The notes under the pieces: model-generated
What the model saw: the letters and a program-made list of their open reading frames with translations, nothing else
Told to the model about the DNA's origin: nothing
The model's database searches: none
Source of the DNA: a virus
Virus record (IMG/VR): IMGVR_UViG_3300044642_000116
Location: 1-38,185 of that record
Length of the DNA stretch: 38,185 nucleotides
Direction: 5' to 3' (one strand)
In this document: piece by piece, positions 6,220 to 14,498 of the stretch
Layout: the number at the start of each line of letters is the position of its first letter
Numbering within the stretch: position 1 is the stretch's first letter
Position numbers and translations under genes: made by a program

Positions 6220-9200
6220 TAGAATTCAGCCAATTGTTTGAGATCTTCTTTGATTGTTGACTTAGTAAAGTCACCCCTTAGGGCCTTGATGTTAGTTTCC
6301 CTCTTTTCCATGACAAGCGCACGGTAGGACGGATCCTCATCATAAAGAACGTTAAGGGCCTGTGTCTTGTATTTACTAATGATACCACTGATCTGTTTGA
6401 TGTGTGGAGGTGTATTATCCTCGTTGGCACCAACAATCATTTCAGCAGTAATTGGCCGATTCTTGTAGGCCTTGGCCATGTTCTGCCATTCCTTACGTCC
6501 AATAACCTGCTCCAATTTCTTGGGCAGTCCACTCTGGAAGAGCAGCTGGCTCAGACGTTCCCGATGTTCTGGAGCAAGACGAACTCCATTCTTACCGGTC
6601 TTGATGATGTCATTGGATGGGTAACCAATCTCTGATAGCGTCTTAACGAGCTTATTGTTTTCCACATCATAAATGCGGATAGGACTCAAAGCGTTATAGA
6701 GGCCACCAGCATTGGAGTGAAGTTTCTTACCAGTGATCCAAGAGGTAACGCTAGGAAGATCTTTACCGTAGCCAGGAGCTGCTGCAATAAGCATACGATC
6801 AAGTTCGTTCCTTGTTTCCTTCATATATGGATCAAGGGAATTAGCAAATGCTCGACGAACACCCGCATAGGGAACCATGGTATTAGCAGAGTTCAGCAGG
6901 AAGTTCAACGCACTAGGATCTTGAAGAGTCTTAGGGTTGATCAATTCACCAAGCGTACCCAAACCAGACAGGAAACTCTTATCGGTATAGCCTGCCATGA
7001 TTGAATATGCAAGCTGTCGCATGACCTGACCAGCAGCATCAGCACCGCCAATCTTCACAAGCCTAACTGCATCTGCCACAATAGACAGCATGGAGTTGAC
7101 TGGTTCAAATGACGCATACGATACCCACTTGTTTCCAACGCGGATCGACATTGCAGGACGACCCTCTTCACGCCAAGCCTTACGTTCGTTAGGATCAAAC
7201 GGAAGGTTACCGGTAATGTCAGTTTGAGTGGCCATCGTAAGAAGTGCCCCTACAAGGAATGCACCTGTGGCTTCACGGCCCTTAAGTTCTTCAACAAGCA
7301 GATAGTCTCCGCTCTTCTCAGCAGCTTCTAGGGTTCGGCGGAAGTTGCTCATCTGACGATTGATCAGCGGCACATGTTCCAGACCATACCCAAGCAGGTT
7401 AGCAGGTGTGCGAACAAAGGGAATAAACAGCTTTCCAAACGGAGCTTGATCTACAGCGTTAGCCACTGCATTCATAAAGCTGCCTGGATCCTGTTGGAAT
7501 GCCACACGTTCTGCATAATCAAGCAGATCCTTATCAAGGATACGACCAGACTGAGGATCGATGCCCTTAGAATACTCATCAATGTACTTCTTGAACAGGA
7601 AATCCACATCACCCTTTTCGGCAGCATGGATCTGAGCCAGGTACATCGAATGACTATTCATCCGATAACGAGCAGCCAGGGTTTTGAAGAAGTCATCAGC
7701 ACCAAGCAGTGCTCGACTGGGCCAACTGAACCAGGGGTTATTGAGCATGGTATAGCTCTTTTCAAGCATCCCAGCTGCAATCTTTTCCGAATCAGTACGA
7801 GCAGCCATGTTAAGCTGCTCAAGAATGGCCTTGGTTTCAAAATCCTCTACAACAAATTTAGCGTTGTAGTTGACAGAATCACCAGTCTTCAAGGTAGTAG
7901 CAGCCACTTCCCATGCGTCCTGGATGCCCTTATACATGCTGTGGAGGCCAGCAGTAGCAGAGTTACGCAGGACAGGATCGTTTTTAATAACACCCCGCAG
8001 ATAGGTAGAGAAGGGTCGTTCCAGAATGGCATAGCTGTTGCCAAACATGTTCCGAAGGTGGGTAATAGGACCCGACAGCATCGATTGATACATGTTGGTC
8101 ATGGCCTGTTTGAAGCCAATACCACGAGCAGCATCCCAGAATCGAACAGTCTTGGACGGATCACCACCGGCCAATACCATTGCTCGAATCAAAGCATCCA
8201 TCTCTCCAGCAGCATTTGGATCGGAGCTGCGTTGAAGTTTCTTTACCTTAAGTGCCCACTCCTTGACTTCACCCATACTAAGGGCAGCCTTGGCCTCGGC
8301 ACCAGCTTCATCAGCAACAGACCCAACGTTTTGCTTGAAGATATTCAAACCACTACCATAACGATAGGCGGTTTGCTTATGGAGATCCAGCAGGAACACC
8401 AGACGATCTACCACCCGATCAAAGCTATTGCCGTCAAATTCACCTGCTTCACGCAGGGCAGCGGCATTGGTAGCCAGATCATTGATTTGAAGAGCAGTGT
8501 CACGTACCAGAGCCTTGGTAACCAGCACACCCTTCTTGGAGAGGTAACGACCGGATACGGAATCAGGGTCAATAACCTCGGCTTCCTTCATCATCTGGTA
8601 GATGGTTTGGTTGTCCAGAGGTTCACCAAGAGCATTACGGAAGTCTTCCAGCTCCTGAGCAGCACTCTTAACAATACCATCAACCGAGGTCATGGCTGCC
8701 TTGGCTGCTTCTTGAAGATCCATCCGGCTAGAAAGCTTCCGAATGACATCCTCTGCTCCACCTTTGATGTTGGAGATACGGAATTGAGCATCTGTCATCA
8801 TCCGTACGGATCCACCAATATTCATCGGGGCAGAACGTACTGCCTTTGGAATAGTAGGATCACCACTGGGGGCCTTGGTGTTGTTAAGGCTTCGGTGTTG
8901 CTGACCGATTGCATCCTCAACAGGACCAGTCTTAATGGTAGCTGCTGCATCCTGAGGAAGGAGTTCCTTAGCATCGTCTGGATCATAGCCTCTTGCGATA
9001 GCTTCGTCCAGTTCTGCCATGCTCACACGCACGTCTCCAAGGGTCTCCTGAAGGGCCCTGAACTTAGGATCGGTCTCATCTACCCCTGCCTCCTTAAAGG
9101 CGGCTTCCTGGTCCAGGTAGCGACGTTCCAGGTCCAGCAGTTGATTCATTTCCTCCTGGTGTACCTCACCCCATCGCATCGACTCCACTTCCACAGCCTT

Positions 9201-10202
9201 GACGTTATCCGCGTCCATCTGCTTCATGGCCTGTTCAGAAGCCTTGAGGCCATCAGCCATAGCTTCGGATTCAGACTTGCCAGCCTTCAATGCAGCCTGA
9301 GCAGCCTTACGACCAAACAGCAGCCATCCAGCACCATCAATGACAGCACCAAATGCACCACCTTCTAGGACACCCTTGATCTTTGCTTGGAAGATGTCAT
9401 CATCCTTTTCTGCTGCTAGGGCAAACAGAACCGAATCATGAAGGGGGTGGTTCTCGGGGACAAGGTTCCGGACCATGGTAGAAAAGTTACCATCTTCCGG
9501 CTTGGTGAGCATGAAGTCTGCCACAGCTCCAGGTACCAGACCAGAAGCCACAGCACCTTTGATTCCCTTTCCCTTTGTTCCCAACTGAATGAGAGCCTTG
9601 GGTGCCTTGGTTGCAACTGCTCTGGTTAGGACAACCAGCTCTGCCAGCTTAAGGGCAGCCTGACCAATCTCTGTTTTAGGCTTCTGAGTGCCAAAGGAGT
9701 AGGCAGCAGAGGTGTAACGATCATTCCAAGGATCCTCGGTGGCCTTGATTTTATTACCAACAACCTTGTTGAGACCTACCTTAACGGCATCACCAACAAC
9801 ATCAAAGGTATCGAGGGTAGCTTCAACAGCGCCAACACCAGCATTCATGACAACCCGTGAGGTCTCAGCCAGAACACCAGTATCTTTGTTGATAGCTGTT
9901 TCAGCTTTGGTCCGGATTTTCTTGGTTTCTTGCTTGGTTTGCTTGTATTGCTTTTGAAGATCGGTACCTAGAATAGTATCAAGCGCACCAGTAATCGGTT
10001 CTCCAAGATCTGTACTCAGTGCTTGTTGAATAGGTTTCAGAGGATTGACCGTTTTGGGTCCCGTTTCTCCTTGTGCCTTTTGCCGCTGTTGCGTTTGTTT
10101 CTTCTTTTGTTCCTCTTCTTCTAGTTGTTGTTGCTTGTATTCAGGGTTGTGGTAATAATCATCAACAGGCCCAAGGCCGACAGGACCATTAAGTTGAGGC
10201 AT
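6219..10202 (-). CDS. internal virion/ejection protein (T7 gp16 position)
   Basis: The 1327-residue protein begins MPQLNGPVGLGPVDDYYHNP and then has a very Gln/Glu/Lys-rich stretch (residues 23-45). The central part (about 700-1050) carries motifs typical of cyanopodovirus gp16 proteins, such as NMYQSMLSGPITHLRNMFGN and WVSYASFEPVNSM. Several hydrophobic and amphipathic helices are present, as expected of a protein that leaves the capsid to build a channel for DNA entry. T7 gp16 has an N-terminal transglycosylase; none is visible here, and that activity has moved to the neighbouring protein. It directly precedes the tail fibre gene, as in T7. Confidence 0.85.
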   Translation of the reverse strand: MPQLNGPVGLGPVDDYYHNPEYKQQQLEEEEQKKKQTQQRQKAQGETGPKTVNPLKPIQQALSTDLGEPITGALDTILGTDLQKQYKQTKQETKKIRTKAETAINKDTGVLAETSRVVMNAGVGAVEATLDTFDVVGDAVKVGLNKVVGNKIKATEDPWNDRYTSAAYSFGTQKPKTEIGQAALKLAELVVLTRAVATKAPKALIQLGTKGKGIKGAVASGLVPGAVADFMLTKPEDGNFSTMVRNLVPENHPLHDSVLFALAAEKDDDIFQAKIKGVLEGGAFGAVIDGAGWLLFGRKAAQAALKAGKSESEAMADGLKASEQAMKQMDADNVKAVEVESMRWGEVHQEEMNQLLDLERRYLDQEAAFKEAGVDETDPKFRALQETLGDVRVSMAELDEAIARGYDPDDAKELLPQDAAATIKTGPVEDAIGQQHRSLNNTKAPSGDPTIPKAVRSAPMNIGGSVRMMTDAQFRISNIKGGAEDVIRKLSSRMDLQEAAKAAMTSVDGIVKSAAQELEDFRNALGEPLDNQTIYQMMKEAEVIDPDSVSGRYLSKKGVLVTKALVRDTALQINDLATNAAALREAGEFDGNSFDRVVDRLVFLLDLHKQTAYRYGSGLNIFKQNVGSVADEAGAEAKAALSMGEVKEWALKVKKLQRSSDPNAAGEMDALIRAMVLAGGDPSKTVRFWDAARGIGFKQAMTNMYQSMLSGPITHLRNMFGNSYAILERPFSTYLRGVIKNDPVLRNSATAGLHSMYKGIQDAWEVAATTLKTGDSVNYNAKFVVEDFETKAILEQLNMAARTDSEKIAAGMLEKSYTMLNNPWFSWPSRALLGADDFFKTLAARYRMNSHSMYLAQIHAAEKGDVDFLFKKYIDEYSKGIDPQSGRILDKDLLDYAERVAFQQDPGSFMNAVANAVDQAPFGKLFIPFVRTPANLLGYGLEHVPLINRQMSNFRRTLEAAEKSGDYLLVEELKGREATGAFLVGALLTMATQTDITGNLPFDPNERKAWREEGRPAMSIRVGNKWVSYASFEPVNSMLSIVADAVRLVKIGGADAAGQVMRQLAYSIMAGYTDKSFLSGLGTLGELINPKTLQDPSALNFLLNSANTMVPYAGVRRAFANSLDPYMKETRNELDRMLIAAAPGYGKDLPSVTSWITGKKLHSNAGGLYNALSPIRIYDVENNKLVKTLSEIGYPSNDIIKTGKNGVRLAPEHRERLSQLLFQSGLPKKLEQVIGRKEWQNMAKAYKNRPITAEMIVGANEDNTPPHIKQISGIISKYKTQALNVLYDEDPSYRALVMEKRETNIKALRGDFTKSTIKEDLKQLAEF

Positions 10203-10237
10203 TTCTAATAAGGATTGCCCGCAGGCTAAAGGTTATC

Positions 10238-10270
10238 AAAGAAAAGTGGGGAACCAGCGCACCAGTTCCC
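10238..10270 (-). terminator. terminator-like hairpin between the two ejection protein genes
   Basis: On the minus strand GGGAAC (270-265) pairs with GTTCCC (254-249, all plus 10000), extendable by wobble pairs, and is followed by CACTTTTCTTT. It lies in an 82-base gap between the 1029- and 1327-residue protein genes, one of the few gaps in the late region. A partial intrinsic terminator or an RNA-processing hairpin are both possible. Confidence 0.5.
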
Positions 10271-10284
10271 ATTAACTATGTATC

Positions 10285-13200
10285 TTATCGGAATGTTCCA
10301 GCTTCGATTTGCTGTTTAATTCGTGCTGCCAATCGCTGCCAATTACGATATGGAGTCATGGCATTACTACCAGCAGGGGCTGGAGCAAGGAAATCAATGC
10401 TTGCAATAGTTCCGTCTACTGATCTGACCCGTCCAGAACCGCCTTGTTTACCAAGAACAACTCCAGGACGAACCCTTTCACCTTCCCGTACATTAATACT
10501 ATCAAGGTGTGCATAGAGCACATCCACAGTATCTCCAGTTGCTGGATCGGTAGATTCTACGACAATCATATTGCCATAGTTCCCATTGTTACGTCGGATC
10601 TCTTTGACCCTGCCTGGGAGAACAGCACCGAACTGTTTATCAGCAAACCAAAGATCCATGCCGGGTTGGAAAGAATTGCCTGGCGTTTCAATACGGATGG
10701 ACTGAACATTAGTGGGTGAGAAGTTTGCCCGCCCACCTCGGGCCGAATTAAAACCCGATCGTTGCATCTCCGCAAATGCCCTACGTGCTTCCCCCATGTA
10801 TTGAAGGTAGCGTTTATCACGATAGGCACCCCAAGCGTTCTTACCGCCTGATTTCAAGATGCTAGACATAACCCTGGCGTTGGTTTCTGGATCCTTAAGA
10901 TCATCTGCGCTACGAAGGCCGTAGTTACGAAGACGTTGAGGTCCAAGATCACCAATCATATTAATTTGCCACAATCCGTAGGAATCATCTCCTGTGTTTG
11001 GGTTCAAATTACGAACACCAGACTTACCAGTAGACTCTGCCATACCAATTGCAGCCATGATTACTGCTTCTTCTCCGCCAAGACCTTGATCCATAGCGAG
11101 ACGAATGTAATCATTAATGCCTACAACCGCACCGGGTTTCAGATCAGTAGTAGGCTCTGTCCCTTTCCCAGACACTTCCACGCGTCTCCGGGCTCGTTGT
11201 TGAGCTTCAACAATTCTTCGCAGCTGAAGTAGTTGCTGTTGGGGATTGTTTCCGGAAGTGGCATACCGCTCGGCGGCACGAGGAGCGACAGCGCTGTATT
11301 CAGCCAGACGCCTTGCTTCAGGAGTGGATAGGATAGGGCTTGGATCAATACCATAATGTTGTGCTTGATGGGTCAGCAGACGAACCGCGCCTCCATTACC
11401 ATCTGCCAAAGCCTGGGCTTTAGCGGTCAATGGTTGGTTTGATTGAAGACGTTGAATGTTGTCTTCTACCTCACCTTTGGACATCATTTTTGTAGCACCT
11501 GAAGTATAACTGCGCAGTTTAATGGTGCGTGGATCGAATCCAGAGGCATCACGAACGCGGCCAGCAACAGCACTTGTGCTATAGTTTCCAATGATGTTGG
11601 GGTTTCTGCTCAGAGGCTTTGGAGTCCATCCTTTGGTGGTTGGATCCTGCCTAAAGTACTTGCTTACCTGACTGGGTATCTTAGAAAGAACGAATTGGTT
11701 AATGTCATTATCATCAACTTGCTTGTTGTTTGCAAGCCAGTAGTTGTAAGCAAGGAGTGTCAAATCATTGGAGATCTGACGAACATGAAGAGGATGCTTA
11801 TCTGGATTACCAAAAGGATCCAGGGAAAGAGCACCAGCTGCTTCAAGGTGAGCCTTAACGGCTTTGTCGATGTCTTCACCGAATTGTTTGTTAAAGCCAC
11901 CACGAGAGTCAGCTTCAGCAAAGTTCTTCAGCTCATTATACATCTGTTCCGTCAGTTTACCATTCTGGAAATCAGCTTCAAGCTGACGCTCAGATGGACG
12001 CATTCCCTGAGAAATGCCTTGACGGTATTGTTGATAGAGAGTGTAATCAACGTTAGTAGGTTCAGCAAGAAGCTGCCCTCGCATTTGGAGAGCCTTTTCA
12101 CTGCCTTGATCTGCCAGGGTACCAAGAATGCTAATTGTTTCCTGACGAAGATTCTTTAATTGATCCGCAGGTAGATTAACATCTTGACGAGCCCTTTCCA
12201 GGATATTCATTGCCTTGTCCGCATTACGGTCAAGTTCTCTATCCTGACGCGCAGCAGCCTGATCGGCCTTTGTACGTACAGACTCTAAGGTCTTATCAAA
12301 GCTGTCTGCGTATGCTGCTCCAAGTGTGATGCTGTTAGGATCGTCTGCAATCTTTCGTACTTGAGAAAGTTTGTCAAGAAGATCTTCAGCAATATCTTGG
12401 GGCATAGTGGAGATAGCATTGAGCGCACCTTCCATGGCACGATCAGCAGCAGCACCACGACTCAGACCGCCTTTAACTTGGTAATCAGTTACCGAGCGTT
12501 GATAGGATTCAAACAGCCCATCAACGGTTTGATCTGGATTGCTGAACTCACCTTGAACCTCACCATCCGTATCAGATACAGCTGTTTCTCGATTCTTACG
12601 AGATACCTCTTGAATCTTATTAGCAAAGACCTGGCTACGAATGTTTTGAAGGGTTGGAGCCAGATGCTCGGCCAGGATGACAGGGTTGATGTTGGTAACA
12701 CCAGATGCCTTAACAAACGAAGCCTGGGCAACCTCAAGGACAGCGTTGATTTCTGCTGGTGTGGAGGCTTGTGAAGGAGCAATGAACCGTCCATCAGGAA
12801 GTGGAATGGTCTGTTCGGTCTGCTCCATGAAGGCCAGCATAGCAGCCTGTGAATTGTTGGCGGCTCTTTTTGCCAATCCAACTGCTTGTCCATAGGCTCG
12901 CCATCCAGAAATGGAACGGCTTTCTGCCTTGAACTGTTCTGCTACTTCAACCTGACCTTGTTGTGTGAGGTTGTTGATTACCTGCCCATCAGACTCAGCA
13001 GCCTTTTGAAGCATTCCAACTTCTTGCTGATACTTATCTTTAAAAGCAGGGTTCAGTTCAACCGTACCATTAAGAACATCAGCAACACCAAGGTTGTATT
13101 CATTCTCGGCCTGGGCTTTGGTACGTTCCTTCAGATTGGTAAACAGAGTTTCACTGAAGCTGGTAAGGGCTTCAATTTCATTCTGTTTGATCTGATTTTG

Positions 13201-13374
13201 AAAGTTTAACGCCCGGTTGGTTTGCTCAAGGGCTTGAGTCTGTACAGCAGCCTGGCGTTCGATTTTATTTGATAGGGCCTGACTTGGATCATAGGCCTGC
13301 TGTGGAGCAAAGGATGTGCCTTGCTGAGGACCCCTCAGAGCAACCTGAGGACCACGGGGTTCATAGACTGCCAT
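10285..13374 (-). CDS. internal virion protein (T7 gp15 position) with SLT and degenerate M23 domains
   Basis: The 1029-residue protein begins MAVYEPRGPQVALRGPQQGT. Residues 50-720 are mostly helical and Gln/Ala-rich, fitting a core or ejection protein. Residues about 745-840 form a soluble lytic transglycosylase domain, with the putative catalytic Glu near 779 (AIGMAESTGKSGVRN) and the DDSYGLWQINMIGDLG motif. Residues about 895-1000 resemble an M23 peptidase (YGNMIVVES, YAHLDSINV..GERVRPG, LGKQGGSG), but the zinc motifs HxxxD and HxH are not intact. The protein probably opens peptidoglycan during entry. In T7 the transglycosylase is at the N-terminus of gp16 instead. Confidence 0.87.
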   Translation of the reverse strand: MAVYEPRGPQVALRGPQQGTSFAPQQAYDPSQALSNKIERQAAVQTQALEQTNRALNFQNQIKQNEIEALTSFSETLFTNLKERTKAQAENEYNLGVADVLNGTVELNPAFKDKYQQEVGMLQKAAESDGQVINNLTQQGQVEVAEQFKAESRSISGWRAYGQAVGLAKRAANNSQAAMLAFMEQTEQTIPLPDGRFIAPSQASTPAEINAVLEVAQASFVKASGVTNINPVILAEHLAPTLQNIRSQVFANKIQEVSRKNRETAVSDTDGEVQGEFSNPDQTVDGLFESYQRSVTDYQVKGGLSRGAAADRAMEGALNAISTMPQDIAEDLLDKLSQVRKIADDPNSITLGAAYADSFDKTLESVRTKADQAAARQDRELDRNADKAMNILERARQDVNLPADQLKNLRQETISILGTLADQGSEKALQMRGQLLAEPTNVDYTLYQQYRQGISQGMRPSERQLEADFQNGKLTEQMYNELKNFAEADSRGGFNKQFGEDIDKAVKAHLEAAGALSLDPFGNPDKHPLHVRQISNDLTLLAYNYWLANNKQVDDNDINQFVLSKIPSQVSKYFRQDPTTKGWTPKPLSRNPNIIGNYSTSAVAGRVRDASGFDPRTIKLRSYTSGATKMMSKGEVEDNIQRLQSNQPLTAKAQALADGNGGAVRLLTHQAQHYGIDPSPILSTPEARRLAEYSAVAPRAAERYATSGNNPQQQLLQLRRIVEAQQRARRRVEVSGKGTEPTTDLKPGAVVGINDYIRLAMDQGLGGEEAVIMAAIGMAESTGKSGVRNLNPNTGDDSYGLWQINMIGDLGPQRLRNYGLRSADDLKDPETNARVMSSILKSGGKNAWGAYRDKRYLQYMGEARRAFAEMQRSGFNSARGGRANFSPTNVQSIRIETPGNSFQPGMDLWFADKQFGAVLPGRVKEIRRNNGNYGNMIVVESTDPATGDTVDVLYAHLDSINVREGERVRPGVVLGKQGGSGRVRSVDGTIASIDFLAPAPAGSNAMTPYRNWQRLAARIKQQIEAGTFR

Positions 13375-13380
13375 GAGTAG

Positions 13381-14040
13381 TTACTTTTTAGGGGGTTTGA
13401 GACCTACGTATGTGCTATAGCCTGATATTGCAGCCCCACCAAGACCAGCAATCAATCCAAGTCCACTAGGACCAGATACCTTTGGGGTAGCGATTGGAGC
13501 AACAGGACTCAGCTGGCGACCCATAGAAGCTGTTACGTTGGCAGATTCTGCTTGACGGAAGATGTCCTGGGTGGTAGTAAGGTAATCCTCATTGGCATAG
13601 GCAAGGTTCTGCCCAAGCATTGCAAGGTCCCTACCATACTCACGCTCTGCATCCGCTGCCAGCAGACCAATGGACTGACCCGTACGACCAGAAGCCAATA
13701 CGGTTCCTTGCCGCTGCATCGATTGAATGAGCAGCTGCTGAGCATCCTCTGATGCCTTACGTTGCTCTGCCCTTAGTTTGTTCTGTTCAGAAACATAGGC
13801 ACGGTTTGCAGCTTCACTGTTAAATTTAATTTGATCTTGATAGGCACGTTCCGACATTTCATAACTGAAACGTTGCTGCTGGAACTGCTGCTGAGCGAGC
13901 ATGTCCTGGCGCATGGCCATCATGTTCTGCTGAGCAACTGCCTGTTGTTCTTGAGAATAGGCTGCAATAGATTGAATACCGCCGCTAATTGCGGTACCAA
14001 TACTGGTTACAATCGCTAGGGTTCCTGGATCAAGGCACAT
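13381..14040 (-). CDS. internal virion protein, T7 gp14-like
   Basis: The 219-residue protein starts MCLDPGTLAIVTSIGTAISG, a small apolar segment, followed by a long Gln/Ala/Met-rich helix (about 25-125) that is probably coiled coil, then RQGTVLASGRTGQSIGLLAADAEREYGRD, a stretch seen in gp14 proteins of T7-like phages. The C-terminus has a Gly-rich hydrophobic segment. T7 gp14 (about 196 residues) inserts in the outer membrane as the first part of the ejection channel. It overlaps the gp13-like gene by 25 bases and ends six bases before the gp15-like gene, in T7 order. Confidence 0.85.
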   Translation of the reverse strand: MCLDPGTLAIVTSIGTAISGGIQSIAAYSQEQQAVAQQNMMAMRQDMLAQQQFQQQRFSYEMSERAYQDQIKFNSEAANRAYVSEQNKLRAEQRKASEDAQQLLIQSMQRQGTVLASGRTGQSIGLLAADAEREYGRDLAMLGQNLAYANEDYLTTTQDIFRQAESANVTASMGRQLSPVAPIATPKVSGPSGLGLIAGLGGAAISGYSTYVGLKPPKK

Positions 14041-14498
14041 GGCATTAGTTTCGCAAATTCAACATAGGTAAGATTAGACGGACCTACGGTTACATAGGCA
14101 AGTCGTTTAAACCCAAGCATATGCAACAACTTCATGTGCATCGTGTTCCTTGGGTCTGCAATATTGTGAAGCATCTCATAGTCAGTTTGTTGACTAAGCC
14201 ATTTCTTAGCTTCTCGAAAGAATAGATGTGGTATCTGGCGGACATCCGGTGTGGTCAACATCCAGACGGCTCCACTATGGGCATCTGTTCTGGATACCCC
14301 AGCAACACCACAAATCATTGCAGTATATGGATTGTAAAAGGTGATAGGGTTTTCAGACTCCAACACAGAAAGAGTAACGGCGGAGACTGGATCCATGCCT
14401 AGACCCAGAACCTCACGCCGATCATCTTCCTGAAGGTTTTCAGCCACATACATAGCATCGTAGCGTGTGGCTCGGTGGAACAGCTGTTTACATTTCAT
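14016..14498 (-). CDS. T7 gp13-like protein (DUF2833)
   Basis: The 160-residue protein lies between tail tube B and the gp14-like gene, where T7 has gene 13. Its sequence (RATRYDAMYVAENLQEDDRREVLGLG, NPYTAMICGVAGVS, VWMLTTPDV, NTMHMKLLHMLGFKRL) has the beta-alpha pattern of GNAT acetyltransferase-like proteins, the fold expected of the DUF2833 family. T7 gp13 is needed to assemble the internal core but is absent or rare in mature virions. Enzyme activity is not established. The start overlaps the tail tube B stop (ATGA). Confidence 0.8.
   Translation of the reverse strand: MKCKQLFHRATRYDAMYVAENLQEDDRREVLGLGMDPVSAVTLSVLESENPITFYNPYTAMICGVAGVSRTDAHSGAVWMLTTPDVRQIPHLFFREAKKWLSQQTDYEMLHNIADPRNTMHMKLLHMLGFKRLAYVTVGPSNLTYVEFAKLMPCALIQEP

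Noticed and set aside
7374-9368. A 664-codon open frame on the plus strand within the ejection protein gene
   Set aside because: It is exactly antisense to a well-supported 1327-residue gene, has no family motifs and a Cys/His/Ser-rich composition typical of reverse-strand frames.
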